In this document: positions 33,406 through 42,958 of the stretch, piece after piece
Layout of the letters: each line of letters starts with the position of its first letter
How positions within the stretch are numbered: position 1 is the stretch's first letter
DNA from: DAOTWA01 sp963702935
GTDB taxonomy: Bacteria; Chloroflexota; Anaerolineae; Anaerolineales; Anaerolineaceae
NCBI GenBank assembly: GCA_963702935.1
Contig: OY969772.1
Coordinates: 2,294,001 to 2,358,000, forward strand
Direction: 5' to 3'
DNA: 64,000 nt
The notes under the pieces: generated by a model
Seen by the model: only the letters and a program-made list of their open reading frames with translations
The model's database searches: none
Told to the model about the DNA's origin: nothing
Program-made: the position numbers and the translations under genes

Positions 33406-34347
33406 ATGAAAAACCTGTTCAGGCAAGGACGTTTTCTCTCGATTCTGCTTCTAATCACCCTCGCGTTGAGCGCCTGCGCCCCGGCTGCCAGCACGCCCGC
33501 CGCGACCAACACGGCGCCGGCCAATGTGGGCACGATCACCGTTGGCTCTAAAGATTTTACGGAGGAGTTTATCGTTGGCAACATGTATGCAGACCTCCTC
33601 GAAAACGCCGGCTTCACGGTGAACCGCAAGATCAACCTGGGCGGCACGCCGGTGGCTCAAGCCGCCATCGTCAAGGGCGACATCGATCTGTATCCGGAAT
33701 ATACCTCCACGGCCCTGCTCACCGTGCTCAAGGCTAACCCCATTCAGGACCCCACGCAGATCTATAACACCGTCAAGAGCGGATACGAGCAGCAGTTCAA
33801 ATTGACCTGGCTGGATGCCTCGCCCTTCAACGATACCCAGGCGTTGGCCATGACCAAGGCCGGAGCGGACAAATACGGCATCAAAACTTACTCGGATCTG
33901 GCGCAAAAGGCCTCCCAGTTGGTGCTGGGCGGGCCGGCTGAATTCATGGCGCGCGAGGACGGCTTACCCGGCCTCCAGAAGGCCTACGGGGGCTTCCAGT
34001 TCAAGGACGTCAAGCAGCTCGGCACGGGCAGCCTGCGTTACCAGGCGCTCCTGGACGGGCAGGTCGACGTGGTGGTAGCCTTCAGCACCGACGGGCAGAT
34101 CGCCGGCGATAACCTGGCGCTGCTCACCGACGACAAGAATTTCTACCCGGTCTACAACATCGCCCCGGTGGTGCGTATGGATACCCTGCAAAAGTACCCC
34201 CAGATCGCCGACGTGCTGAATAAGCTGGCGCCCCTGCTGACCACCGACGTGATGTCGGGGTTGAACTGGCAGGTGGACGGCCCCGATAAGAAGGAGCCGG
34301 CGGCTGTGGCTACCGCTTTCTTGCAACAACAAGGGCTTCTGAAATAA
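33406..34347 (+). CDS. Osmoprotectant substrate-binding lipoprotein (OpuBC/OsmF-like)
   Basis: 313 residues. Lipoprotein signal ending LALSACAP (Cys about residue 25), then an Ala/Thr linker and the type II binding domain: ITVGSKDFTEEFIVGNMYAD, GDIDLYPEYTSTALL, ARLRYQAL-like SLRYQALLDGQVDVVVAFSTDG. These are signatures of quaternary-ammonium binding proteins; the exact ligand cannot be told. AAGGAG lies before ATG 33406. Follows the first permease. Confidence 0.94.
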   Translation: MKNLFRQGRFLSILLLITLALSACAPAASTPAATNTAPANVGTITVGSKDFTEEFIVGNMYADLLENAGFTVNRKINLGGTPVAQAAIVKGDIDLYPEYTSTALLTVLKANPIQDPTQIYNTVKSGYEQQFKLTWLDASPFNDTQALAMTKAGADKYGIKTYSDLAQKASQLVLGGPAEFMAREDGLPGLQKAYGGFQFKDVKQLGTGSLRYQALLDGQVDVVVAFSTDGQIAGDNLALLTDDKNFYPVYNIAPVVRMDTLQKYPQIADVLNKLAPLLTTDVMSGLNWQVDGPDKKEPAAVATAFLQQQGLLK

Positions 34348-34362
34348 TTGCGCAACCTCGTG

Positions 34363-35442
34363 ATGACTAACCAGCCCGAAGCCCCTTCGACGGCCTCTCC
34401 AGCCGGAGCATTGATCTCGGCCGAGATCGCCTGCGAAGGGGTTACCAGGCAATTTTCCAATACTACCAGGCCGGCCGTCGACCACGTCAGCTTCAAGGTG
34501 ACGGCCGGCGACCTGGTGGTCCTGCTCGGTCCATCCGGCTGCGGCAAGACGACCTTGCTCAAGATGATCAACCGCCTGTACGAGCCCACCGAAGGCAAGA
34601 TCTGGATCGGCGGAAGAGAGATCCACGACCTGCCCGCCAACGAGCTGCGCCGCCACATCGGCTACGTGATCCAGCAGGTGGGGCTCTTCCCGCACATGAC
34701 CATCGCGCAGAACATCTCGGTGGTGCCGCGCCTGCTGGGATGGCAGCGGGCCAGGACGGACGAGCGGGTGAAATCCCTGCTCGAAATGGTGGGGCTGCCC
34801 CAGGCCTATCTGAAGCGCTATCCGCGCCAGCTTTCGGGCGGCGAGCAGCAGCGCATCGGCCTGGCGCGCGCCCTGGCCGCCGACCCAGACATCCTGTTGA
34901 TGGACGAGCCGTTCGCGGCCGTGGACGCCATCAACCGCGAGCGCTTGCAGGGAGAGCTGTTGGAGATCCAGCGCAAGGTGCACAAGACCGTGCTGTTCGT
35001 GACGCACGACGTCGAGGAAGCCTTCCGCCTGGCGGATAAGATCGTGGTCATGAGGGCCGGCAAGCTGGTGCAATACGGCACGCCCCTGGAGATCGTCACC
35101 CGCCCGCAGGACGAGTTCGTTCAGGAACTGGTGGGCAGCGGGAACATGCTGCGCCGCTTGAGCCTGATCGACGTCCAATCTGTGTTGGACGCACGCACAA
35201 GCTGGGCCTCGAAACAGGCGCTGGCCCACTTGAGCCTGAACGACCCGGCGGTGGTGCATCCGGAGGACGACCTGCGCAGCGTGCTTTCCCTGTTGTTGGA
35301 CAGCCACGGAGACACGCTTCAGGTAGTAGATCGGGACGGCCGGCGGGTGGGCGAAATTTCCCTGGCCGACCTGCGGGCCACGCTGGTCGAGAATGCTCCC
35401 AAGGCGCAGGGACAGGTCCAAGATGGGCTACCTGGTCAATAA
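34363..35442 (+). CDS. Osmoprotectant ABC transporter ATPase (OpuBA-like)
   Basis: 359 residues. Walker A LLGPSGCGKTTLLKM, Q-loop QQVGLFPHMT, signature LSGGEQQRIGLARAL, Walker B DILLMDEPFAAVD and H-switch FVTHDVEEAF. The C-terminal extension (about residues 245-350) resembles one CBS-type module, the osmosensing region in OpuA/OpuC. The start could be GTG 34360. The end overlaps the second permease by 20 bp. Confidence 0.95.
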   Translation: MTNQPEAPSTASPAGALISAEIACEGVTRQFSNTTRPAVDHVSFKVTAGDLVVLLGPSGCGKTTLLKMINRLYEPTEGKIWIGGREIHDLPANELRRHIGYVIQQVGLFPHMTIAQNISVVPRLLGWQRARTDERVKSLLEMVGLPQAYLKRYPRQLSGGEQQRIGLARALAADPDILLMDEPFAAVDAINRERLQGELLEIQRKVHKTVLFVTHDVEEAFRLADKIVVMRAGKLVQYGTPLEIVTRPQDEFVQELVGSGNMLRRLSLIDVQSVLDARTSWASKQALAHLSLNDPAVVHPEDDLRSVLSLLLDSHGDTLQVVDRDGRRVGEISLADLRATLVENAPKAQGQVQDGLPGQ

Positions 35443-36055
35443 CTTCGCTTACGTCGTCCAGCTCTTTGGCCAGCACCTGGGGCTTACCCTGGAGGTGCTG
35501 GGTTTTTCCCTGCTGATCGCCATGCCGCTGGGGGTGCTGGTGGCCCGTGTACACTGGCTGGAAGGGCCGATCCTGGGCGTCCTGGGCGTCATCTATACCA
35601 TCCCCAGCCTGTCGCTGTTCGTCTTGCTCATCCCGCTCTTCGGATTGGGCATCACCCCGGCAGTGATCGCCCTGGTGGCTTACGCCCAATTGATGTTGGT
35701 GCGCAACTGGGTGGTGGGGTTGACCTCCCTGGACCCGTCCGTCGTCGAGGCGGCGCGCGGGATGGGCATGAGCGGCTGGCAGCGCTTCTGGCAGGTGGAA
35801 TTCCCGCTGGCGCTCCCGCTGCTGCTGGCCGGCATCCGCCTGGCGGCCCTCTCGGCCATCGGCATCGGCACGATCGCGGCCTACATCGACGCCGGCGGAC
35901 TGGGCGTCCTGTTGTTCCAAGGCGTGATCACGGCCAATTATCAAAAGATCCTGGCGGGCAGCATCGCCGTATCGGTGCTGGCGATCGGGGTCAATTATTT
36001 CCTGCGCTTCCTGGAGCGCCGGGCCGAGATCGCCATCCGGGGAGAGTTGCGTTAG
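35423..36055 (+). CDS. Osmoprotectant ABC transporter permease (OpuBD-like)
   Basis: 210 residues. The EAA loop is VEAARGMGMSGWQRFWQVEFPLALP. Paralogue of the first permease in this operon; together they should form a heterodimeric channel. The ATG at 35423 overlaps the ATPase gene; the longer frame from 35393 lies wholly inside it. Confidence 0.93.
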   Translation: MGYLVNNFAYVVQLFGQHLGLTLEVLGFSLLIAMPLGVLVARVHWLEGPILGVLGVIYTIPSLSLFVLLIPLFGLGITPAVIALVAYAQLMLVRNWVVGLTSLDPSVVEAARGMGMSGWQRFWQVEFPLALPLLLAGIRLAALSAIGIGTIAAYIDAGGLGVLLFQGVITANYQKILAGSIAVSVLAIGVNYFLRFLERRAEIAIRGELR

Positions 36056-36086
36056 CGGGCATTCTTACAGGTAGAGGAGACCATTC

Positions 36087-37469
36087 ATGGAGAAGTTCGA
36101 TGTCATCATCCTGGGGGCCGGCCAGGCGGGCAACCCCCTTTCTACGGCATTCGCCAACGCGGGCAAGAAAACGGCGCTGGTCGAGGAAAAGTTCGTGGGC
36201 GGAACCTGCATCAACGTGGGCTGCACGCCGACCAAGACCATGATAGCCAGCGCCGAGATGGCCTGGCTGGCCCGCCGCGCTCAAGATTACGGCGTCAGCA
36301 ACGGGGAGGTCTCGGTCGACCTGCGCAAGGTGCGCCAGCGCAAGGACGCCATCGTGACCAGCTTCCGGGGCGGCAGCGAGCGGCGCATTGCCGCAGCCGG
36401 GGTGGAGCTGATCTACGGGCACGCCAGCTTTAGCGGGCCGAAAACCCTGGAGGTCAGGCTGAACGCGGGCGGCGCGATGCGTTCGTTGACCGCCGAGACG
36501 ATCCTCATCAACACGGGCGGACGCCCGCGCATACCCGAGATCGAGGGGTTGGAGCGGGTGCCCTTCCTGACTTCTTCCACGATCATGGAGCTGGAGGCCG
36601 TCCCCGAGCATTTGCTCGTCCTGGGCGGCGGCTACGTGGCGCTGGAGTTCGGGCAGATGTTCCGCCGCTTCGGCAGCCGGGTGACCATCGTCCAGCAGAG
36701 CGCGCGGCTGCTGGGCCGCGAGGACGAGGACGTGGCCGACGCGCTGCGCGAAGTGCTGGAAGCGGACGGCATCGAAGTGCTATTGAACGCCAACGCGCGG
36801 GGGGCGGCGCAGGACGCGAGCGGAGAAATTTCCTTGCAGGTAAGCACGCCGCAGGGCGAGCGCAAGCTGGCCGGCACGCACCTGCTGGTGGCCGTGGGAC
36901 GCATTCCCAATGCGGATAAACTCAACCTGGCGGCGGTCGGAATCGAGACGGACGAGCGCGGCAATATCCGCACGAACGAGCGCCTGGAGACCAGCGCGCC
37001 CGGCGTGTATGCCCTGGGAGACGTCAAGGGCGGCCCGGCTTTCACCCACATCTCCTACGACGATTACCGCATCTTGAAGACCAACCTGCTGGAGGGCGGG
37101 AACGCCTCCATGCGGGGACGCCTGGTGCCTTACGTGCTGTTCACCGACCCGCAGTTGGGGCGCATCGGCCTGAGCGAGGCGGAGGCCCGCGCGCAAGGCC
37201 TGAACTTCCGCGTGGCCAGGCTGCCTATGGACTACGTGGCGCGCGCCATCGAGATCGACCGCACGCGCGGCTTCATGAAAGCGCTGGTGGACGCAGACAC
37301 CCGGCAGATTCTGGGTGCAGCCATACTGGGGGTAGACGGCGGGGAGCTCATGGCCATGATCGAGATCGCCATGCTGGGCAAAGTGCCTTACCCTGTGCTG
37401 CGAGACGGCATCTTCGCGCACCCCACCCTGGCCGAGTTGCTCAACAACCTGTTCGCCGGGCTGCCTTGA
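36087..37469 (+). CDS. FAD-dependent pyridine nucleotide-disulfide oxidoreductase
   Basis: 460-residue flavin disulfide reductase of the dihydrolipoamide dehydrogenase / mercuric reductase group. FAD motif ILGAGQAGNPLSTAFANAG; redox-active disulfide GGTCINVGCTPTK (residues 39-51); NAD(P) motif LVLGGGYVALEFG; second FAD motif GVYALGDVKGGPAFTH; dimer-interface end HPTLAELLNNLF. It has no N-terminal HMA domain and no C-terminal Cys pair, so mercury reduction is unlikely. It starts 31 bp after the osmoprotectant operon and may be cotranscribed. Confidence 0.92.
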   Translation: MEKFDVIILGAGQAGNPLSTAFANAGKKTALVEEKFVGGTCINVGCTPTKTMIASAEMAWLARRAQDYGVSNGEVSVDLRKVRQRKDAIVTSFRGGSERRIAAAGVELIYGHASFSGPKTLEVRLNAGGAMRSLTAETILINTGGRPRIPEIEGLERVPFLTSSTIMELEAVPEHLLVLGGGYVALEFGQMFRRFGSRVTIVQQSARLLGREDEDVADALREVLEADGIEVLLNANARGAAQDASGEISLQVSTPQGERKLAGTHLLVAVGRIPNADKLNLAAVGIETDERGNIRTNERLETSAPGVYALGDVKGGPAFTHISYDDYRILKTNLLEGGNASMRGRLVPYVLFTDPQLGRIGLSEAEARAQGLNFRVARLPMDYVARAIEIDRTRGFMKALVDADTRQILGAAILGVDGGELMAMIEIAMLGKVPYPVLRDGIFAHPTLAELLNNLFAGLP

Positions 37470-37556
37470 AAGGGATGAGATGGGAGGGCCGAACGTGGGG
37501 GAAGAGGATCAACCACGAGGGACACGAAGAGCGCCAAGGAAAATAAACGGAAATTG

Positions 37557-37606
37557 CAGAGGCGCACGCCGCGATTTTTTAGAAATCTACAGGCCGTGCG
37601 CCTCTG
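37557..37606. terminator. Long hairpin after the reductase gene
   Basis: CAGAGGCGCACG (37557-37568) pairs perfectly with CGTGCGCCTCTG (37595-37606). The loop contains a second small stem, GATTT/AAATC. It lies between convergent genes. Confidence 0.7.
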
Positions 37607-37634
37607 GCAAAAACGGAGGGGAATGCCCCGAAAA

Positions 37635-38228
37635 TCAGCCGGCCGGTTGGGCGGCTTTTTGTTTCTCGACCGGGTAGATCCAGTCCGTGCGGCGGCTCAT
37701 CAATTCGCGCAGATCCATGCGGATCTCTTCCGCGGTGGGCCGCCCCAGGAACCACCAGCCGTTATAGACCTTGTAGATAGTGCGGTCGCGGTCCAGGATG
37801 AAGGTGTAGGGGATGTAGACCTCCCCGTGGATGGGGTCGGTGGTGTCCACCATTTCCAGCTCGTGCAGCAGCTTGGGGTCGGTGTCGCACAGGAAGGGCC
37901 AGTCGGCGTTCAACTGGTCGCGCACTTCCTGGGTGGTGATCTGGTCGTCCACGGAGACGGTGATCATGTGGCAGTAATTGACGCGAAATTCCGGCTGCAA
38001 GGATTGGACGTAGTTGGTCATCTGGCGGCGATCCTTCGGGCAAAAATAGCCGCGCGAAAAGATCAAGACGCCGGGGAAGCCGTGGAGGAGGTGAGAGAGC
38101 TTATTGGGGCTGCCGGTATGATCGGGCAGCTCGAAATCGGGAAATTTATTGCCGACCTGAAGGTCGGCGCGCATTGGGTAATCCATACGAAAATCAAGCC
38201 TATCCTTTCTGCTAAAAGATGTTTGCAT
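37635..38228 (-). CDS. Peroxiredoxin-like (AhpC/TSA, redoxin) protein
   Basis: 197 residues of thioredoxin fold: VGNKFPDFELPDHTGSPNKL, then the active-site segment VLIFSRGYFCPKDRRQM with a single Cys in the peroxidatic position, VSVDDQITTQEV and YTFILDRDRTI. The canonical PxxxTxxC is changed to RGYFCPKD, as in the thioredoxin-like AhpC relatives, so the substrate may not be H2O2. The start could also be ATG 38186. No resolving Cys is obvious; a Cys near FLCDTDP may serve. Confidence 0.88.
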   Translation of the reverse strand: MQTSFSRKDRLDFRMDYPMRADLQVGNKFPDFELPDHTGSPNKLSHLLHGFPGVLIFSRGYFCPKDRRQMTNYVQSLQPEFRVNYCHMITVSVDDQITTQEVRDQLNADWPFLCDTDPKLLHELEMVDTTDPIHGEVYIPYTFILDRDRTIYKVYNGWWFLGRPTAEEIRMDLRELMSRRTDWIYPVEKQKAAQPAG

Positions 38229-38234
38229 CCCCCT

Positions 38235-38454
38235 TGAGCCTCTATCGGGTTCGTTAATTAGACGAGGAGAAGATTGGAATCCTTACCCTTTTGAAGGACT
38301 CTCACGCAGAGACGCAAAGAGTTTAAAATCACCCATCTAACGATGGTCGCGTGTAAGGATTTCTACCACAAAGGACACAAAGCTCACCAAGAAAGCATAA
38401 GATTTTAGAACAAAAACTACAAAAAACTTTGTGCCCCTGGTGTGGTTTAATGCT
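38235..38454. repeat. Dispersed repeats 3' of the diguanylate cyclase gene
   Basis: CTCACGCAGAGACGCAAAGAG (about 38300) and an imperfect inverted repeat: ACCACAAAGGACACAAAG (about 38367) against CTTTGTGCCCCTGGTGTGGT (about 38430-38449). These are relatives of the 41.2 kb and 54 kb repeats. Ends a few bases before the stop codon at 38455. Confidence 0.7.
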
Positions 38455-40020
38455 TTACCTTTCCTCTTCCCCCCATACGCTGACGCGGTTGCGGCTGCGC
38501 AGCTTGGCGGCGTAGAGCGCCCGGTCGGCGCGCTCCAGCAGCCGGTCGAGGGACTGCACTTCGCCCTCTTGCAAGCAGGCCACCCCCAGGCTGATGGTCG
38601 TCCCGGCCGGGCCGGCGTTGGTGTGGGTGATGATCTCGGCGGCAGCCGCCCGCAAACGCTCGCCAATCTGGCGCGCCCGGGTGGCATCCGTCTCGGGCAG
38701 TAGAATGATGAATTCATCTCCGCCGTAACGCGCGATGACGTCGTAGGGGCGCAGGGTCTCCTTGCAGCGCTGCGCCAGAGCCTCCAGGAACTGGTCGCCG
38801 GCCAGGTGGCCGAAGGTGTCATTCACGTCCTTGAAGAGATCGACGTCGAAGAGGATGATCGAAAGGGGCGCTCCGTTGCGACTGGCGCGCTCGAATTCGC
38901 GCCTGGCGAGCGCCAAAAAATAGCGGCGGTTGAACAGGCCGGTGAGGGGGTCGGTGATGGCCAGCTTTTGGAGGGTCTCTTCGGTTTGCTTGCGGGTCGT
39001 GATGTCGCGCAGCAGAACCAGGCGGCCGTTAGCTACCCGGCGGTTATCGTAAAGGGGGTTGAGTAACACTTCAAAGCTGCGCTTTTCGCCGTTTACCTCC
39101 AATTCCAGCTCTTTCTTGCGGGGTGCGCCTTCCGGCTGGCTGGGGAACGTATCTTGAAAGACGGGCAGCTCTTTCAGAATGGGCGCGCCCAGCGCCTGGT
39201 TGAGGGGCAGGTCGAGGATGCGCTGGGCGGCCGGGTTGAGGTCCACGATGCGCATGGCGCCATCCAGCACGATCACGCCGTCCTCCATGCATTCGACCAG
39301 CGTATCGTAGGCGATCGGGACGAGGTCGAAAAGCCGGTAACGGAATAGCGCCCAGGCCACGATCAAATTACTGACCGCAAAGGTCAGCGGGGTCACCACG
39401 TGTAATTGGACGGGCACCAGGTTGAGCCAGGTAATGATCGTGGCGACCCAGGGGATACTGATGCCGATGATCAGGGTGGCGATTTGCAGGCGATAGACTT
39501 TGGGGGCGGCGATGTAATTGGTTATCAGGGCTACCGAGCCGAGCACCAGCAGGCTGTAACCGAATAGCGGATAGAGGTTAAAGGCCGGCCCGTTGATGAA
39601 GACGAGGGCCGCGAATGGCTTGCCGGGGACGAGATGAGGGTTCGTTCTGAATAAGCCGGTCAGGCCGTCCGTCCAGATGACCAGCAGGATGGCAGTGGCC
39701 AGGCCGCGCAGGATCCAGCGGGTGAGGCGTGGGCGGAACATGAAACGCCCGGAATATTCGAAGCCAAAAATGCAGTAGGCCAGTGGAGCGGCGACTGCCC
39801 CGAAGAATTGGACGTTGTTCCAGAACAACTTCCCGGCCAGATCGGGGCTGAGACTCTGGAGGACATAGCCGAGAGTCCAGATCGCTTCGAACAGGGCCAG
39901 GAGGCCGAAATGCTGCGCGCCGGGTAAGGGCCGCCGGCGGATGGAATAAATACCGATTGAGATGCAAATCAGGGCTGAAAGAAAATAGGGAAGTAAATAA
40001 AGCCAATCCTGCCAATTCAT
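38455..40020 (-). CDS. Membrane diguanylate cyclase (7TM - PAS - GGDEF)
   Basis: 521 residues making cyclic di-GMP. Residues 1-220 hold about seven helices of the histidine-kinase-N-7TM type (LYLLPYFLSALICISIGIYS at the start). A PAS domain spans about 225-345 (LVECMEDGVIVLDGAMRIVD). The GGDEF domain, 355-515, has the active RYGGDEFIILLP and DPLTGLFNRRYF. No RxxD inhibitory site is evident at the expected place. A single gene with no EAL partner here. Confidence 0.95.
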   Translation of the reverse strand: MNWQDWLYLLPYFLSALICISIGIYSIRRRPLPGAQHFGLLALFEAIWTLGYVLQSLSPDLAGKLFWNNVQFFGAVAAPLAYCIFGFEYSGRFMFRPRLTRWILRGLATAILLVIWTDGLTGLFRTNPHLVPGKPFAALVFINGPAFNLYPLFGYSLLVLGSVALITNYIAAPKVYRLQIATLIIGISIPWVATIITWLNLVPVQLHVVTPLTFAVSNLIVAWALFRYRLFDLVPIAYDTLVECMEDGVIVLDGAMRIVDLNPAAQRILDLPLNQALGAPILKELPVFQDTFPSQPEGAPRKKELELEVNGEKRSFEVLLNPLYDNRRVANGRLVLLRDITTRKQTEETLQKLAITDPLTGLFNRRYFLALARREFERASRNGAPLSIILFDVDLFKDVNDTFGHLAGDQFLEALAQRCKETLRPYDVIARYGGDEFIILLPETDATRARQIGERLRAAAAEIITHTNAGPAGTTISLGVACLQEGEVQSLDRLLERADRALYAAKLRSRNRVSVWGEEER

Positions 40021-40187
40021 CGAGGCAACTTTCTTTATAGCAGGTGAAGCGAAGAATGGATGATCGTTCTTATATTATCACTACTTTTTGTGCTTTCCTT
40101 TACAATTTCGTCAGGGGGGCGGCTGACAACGGATTTTTATCTCGGATGAAACGGATTCTTCTCTCAGATAGAGCGATCTCGCCAGGC

Positions 40188-40312
40188 TCGAAGGGCCGAC
40201 GACGAATGCTGCCACGGATTTCACGGAGGGCTGCGCCCAGTCGTAGGGCGGCTTTCCAAAGCCGCCGCCGGTGAGAAGAGCGGCGGGATGTGAATCCCGC
40301 CCTACGAGGGCC
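40188..40312. repeat. Dispersed repeat 3' of the SH3 lipoprotein gene
   Basis: GGCGGCTTTCCAAAGCCGCC and GCGGGATGTGAATCCCGCCC, the same modules as in the arrays at 2.0 and 54.0 kb. Ends four bases before the stop codon at 40316. The remainder of 40021-40315 shows no gene. Confidence 0.8.
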
Positions 40313-40315
40313 GAG

Positions 40316-41110
40316 TCAGGGCGTGGGGCCGGCCGGCGGCCAGGGGATCTGGATCCAGCGGGAATAACCGTGCTTTTCGGCGGTATACAGGCGCGCGTGC
40401 GAGGGATCGGCGCAGCCCGCCTCGTCGGTAAGGGTCACGCCGGTGGTGTAGGAGCCGACCGGGGTGAAGATGAGCTGCCCGCCCGTACACAGCCAGGCTT
40501 CGATGAGGTAATGGTAGCTCTCGTCGTCGCCGGCGCGCAGGGGCACGTCATTCCAGGACACGCTGACCTGGTCTCCCTTGCGCGTAGCCGAGACGCCCGA
40601 CGGCGGGCCGTAATAAGGCGAGAGGGGCAGCGGGTACTCGGTAGGCGCCAGGCTCAGCACGTCGCCCTTGACCTTCATCAGCGAGGCTTTCACCCAGCAG
40701 GGGTTGTTGCCGCCGATGGCCTGGATCAGGATCCAGGTGCCCAGGTCGTTGCGGCCGATGATCTCCAGGTTGGAGCCGGGCACCAGGCCGTATTTGTACA
40801 GGTAGACCGCGCCGGGGCCATAGCGGCAGTTGGATTGCTCGAGCACCTCGCCGCGCAGGATGGCGTAGGTGGGCGAAGGCGAGGGGAGAGGTGTGTCGCT
40901 GGGGACGGGAGTGGGGGTCCCGGTGGGTGGGGGCGGCGGGGTGTTTGTGACGCTGGGCGCCGAGGTGAAGGTGGGCGTGGCGGTGGGCAGGGGCGCGCCG
41001 GTGGGGAGGCGCGTGGGGACGGGCGTGGGCGTCGCGCCGGGAGAGGGGCTGCACGCGGCCAGCAGCAGGCCCAGGAAGAGCAGGAGGGAGAGGAGTTTGC
41101 GCAAGTGCAT
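40316..41110 (-). CDS. SH3-domain lipoprotein
   Basis: 264 residues. The start ATG 41110 gives a lipoprotein signal LLLFLGLLLAACSPSPG (Cys about residue 18). A Pro/Thr-rich stalk (about residues 22-80) leads to a bacterial SH3-like domain (NCRYGPGAVYLYKYGLVPGS, LGTWILIQAIGG, CWVKASLM). A fibronectin-like C-terminal domain follows. Probably a surface-anchored protein; function unknown. Confidence 0.85.
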   Translation of the reverse strand: MHLRKLLSLLLFLGLLLAACSPSPGATPTPVPTRLPTGAPLPTATPTFTSAPSVTNTPPPPPTGTPTPVPSDTPLPSPSPTYAILRGEVLEQSNCRYGPGAVYLYKYGLVPGSNLEIIGRNDLGTWILIQAIGGNNPCWVKASLMKVKGDVLSLAPTEYPLPLSPYYGPPSGVSATRKGDQVSVSWNDVPLRAGDDESYHYLIEAWLCTGGQLIFTPVGSYTTGVTLTDEAGCADPSHARLYTAEKHGYSRWIQIPWPPAGPTP

Positions 41111-41199
41111 TTGGGTTATTTTATGCCTTTTCGAGCCAAAAGAGAAGCCTATGAGTTTCACGCAAAGTCGCAAAGGTTTTAAATGGGGTAAAAGAGTTG

Positions 41200-41402
41200 A
41201 ACCACGAAGAACACTAAGGGCACCAAGAGGACACCAAGTTTTTACTTGTTTTTTCCCTTGGTGTGCTTTGTGTACTTGGTGGTAGAAATCCTTACTCCAG
41301 ACTGACGGGGGTTTTGAACCACGAAGAACACTAAGGACACCAAGAGAACACCAAGTTTTTCCTTGGTGTTCTCGGTGTACTTGGTGGTAGAGACCTTTAC
41401 TC
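41200..41402. repeat. Two tandem 117-bp inverted-repeat units
   Basis: ACCACGAAGAACACTAAGG starts at 41201 and 41318. Each unit folds back on itself (ACCACGAAG...ACACCAAG against CTTGGTGT...ACTTGGTGGT). The second unit runs into the 3' end of the RNHCP gene. Confidence 0.8.
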
Positions 41403-41948
41403 CGCGCTAATCACGGAGTGGCCGAAGAGCTGCGACTGCACCAGGTCGCGGCTCTCGGCTCCCAGGGGGTAAATGTGCCCGGCAGCCAGGCGCTCGCGAA
41501 GCGCGCCGGGGAGCGGCAAGGAATCTTCGAAGATGCGCAGGAGCGCGTCCGGGAGGTCGTCGGCGGCCAGGCGGTTGATGGAGACGCCGCTACATGCGGT
41601 GCAGGCGTGGATCAGCATCAGCTCACCCGAAGCGCCGCCGTATTTCTTGCCGGTCTGTTTCAAGGTAAGCCCGACCGGGCGCATGAGCGCCTTGCAGGCG
41701 CACAGGCGGTCGCCGGCCCGCTGCAGGTCCAGGTGGCGCGACCACAGGCAGTAAGGGCAGTGGTTGCGGTTGAGCACCCCCGCCAGGGCCACGGCCGAGG
41801 AGACGAAGCCGCCACAGTGCTTGCAGGTGAAGCCGTCCTCCAGGTGGACGCGGAAGGCGCGCAGCATTCCCGCGCGCGCGGAGCCGGCCTGGCGGCGGGC
41901 GCGCGGGCGGGCCTCATCGAGAGCGAGGTCGGCGAAGGGGTCTTTCAT
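41397..41948 (-). CDS. RNHCP domain protein
   Basis: 183 residues named for RNHCPYCLWSRHLD, present at the centre, with further Cys pairs in FTCKHCGGFVSS and RLCACKALM and IHACTACSGVSINRL. It is probably a zinc-binding protein; the family often neighbours ribosome assembly genes. The ATG at 41948 overlaps the stop of rsgA. The family function is not known. Confidence 0.9.
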   Translation of the reverse strand: MKDPFADLALDEARPRARRQAGSARAGMLRAFRVHLEDGFTCKHCGGFVSSAVALAGVLNRNHCPYCLWSRHLDLQRAGDRLCACKALMRPVGLTLKQTGKKYGGASGELMLIHACTACSGVSINRLAADDLPDALLRIFEDSLPLPGALRERLAAGHIYPLGAESRDLVQSQLFGHSVISAE

Positions 41949-42958
41949 GGCTCCCCTCCGTCTTCCCGCAAGCGCAGGTAGCTCTGGTAGCGGCGGGGGC
42001 TGATCTGGCCGGCCATCACGGCTGCGCGCACGGCGCAGCCGGGCTCTTCGTCGTGGCGGCAATCCAGCCCGAAGCGGCATTTCCCGAGAAGGGGCCGCAT
42101 CTCCGGGAAGAGGGAAGCCAGGTCTTCCACATCGACGTCCCACAGGCCGTACTCGCGCATCCCCGGCGTGTCCAGGATCGCTCCGCCGCCGTCCAGGGCA
42201 AACAGCTCCGGGGAGGTGGTGGTGTGCTTGCCTTTCCCGGTGGTCTGGCTGACCGCGTTGACGCGCAGGCCCAGGCCGGGCTGAAGCGCGTTGAGCAGCG
42301 AAGTCTTGCCCACGCCGGATTTGCCGACGAAGACGGAGATACGCCCGGCCAGGGCCTGGCGCAGCTCCTCCAGCCCCTCTCCGCTGTGCGCGCTGACCAG
42401 TTGCACGGGGTAGCCGATGCGGCGATATTCTGCCACGGCGGCCTGCACGCCTTCGGCATCCCGCGCCAGGTCCAGCTTGTTGATGCAGATCAGCGCGGGC
42501 AGCTCGCAGGAGGCAGCCGAGGCCAGGTAGCGGTCGAGCATGTTCCAATGCGGCTGAGGATGGGCGGCCGCAAAGATGGGGACGACCTGGTCCACGTTGG
42601 CGGCGATCACCTGCTCGAAGCTCTTCTTGCCCGGCATGGGGGCCGCCGTGCGGCGGGCCAGGCGGTTGCGGCGGGGGAGGATGGCGACGATCAGGCCCGT
42701 GCCGTCGCCGGCCTCCACGAAGCGCACCCCATCGCCGACGGCCAGCGGGTCGCTATGGTCGAGCTGCCTGACCTCCCTGACTTTATGGCTCAGGGAAGAG
42801 AGCGCCGCGGTGGGGTAGACCAGCTCCTTGCGCAGGCGGTTCGAGAGCGCGCAGAGGATCATGCGCTCCGGCGATTGCGAGGGGCGCACAAAGCAGGTTC
42901 CGATGGATTTCTTATAAACGACGCCTTCGGCGTTTGAAGCGTCCTCTTTTATAGTCAT
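41945..42958 (-). CDS. rsgA: Ribosome small subunit-dependent GTPase A
   Basis: Circularly permuted GTPase for late 30S maturation, 337 residues. OB fold at the N-terminus, then NKLD (ICINKLDLARD), P-loop VGKSGVGKTSLLNAL, GKGKHTTTS and DTPGMREYGLW in permuted order. The C-terminal zinc domain has CRFGLDCRHDEEPGC. Starts around ATG 42958; a slightly later start is possible. Coupled to the RNHCP gene. Preceded by an attenuator-like leader at 43225-43531. Confidence 0.95.
   Translation of the reverse strand: MTIKEDASNAEGVVYKKSIGTCFVRPSQSPERMILCALSNRLRKELVYPTAALSSLSHKVREVRQLDHSDPLAVGDGVRFVEAGDGTGLIVAILPRRNRLARRTAAPMPGKKSFEQVIAANVDQVVPIFAAAHPQPHWNMLDRYLASAASCELPALICINKLDLARDAEGVQAAVAEYRRIGYPVQLVSAHSGEGLEELRQALAGRISVFVGKSGVGKTSLLNALQPGLGLRVNAVSQTTGKGKHTTTSPELFALDGGGAILDTPGMREYGLWDVDVEDLASLFPEMRPLLGKCRFGLDCRHDEEPGCAVRAAVMAGQISPRRYQSYLRLREDGGEP

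Noticed and set aside
36087..37469. Mercuric reductase
   Set aside because: Shares the CINVGC disulfide but lacks the C-terminal Cys pair and any mer genes nearby.
41200..41402. CRISPR array
   Set aside because: Only two 117-bp units, each a fold-back repeat, with no spacers and no cas genes.
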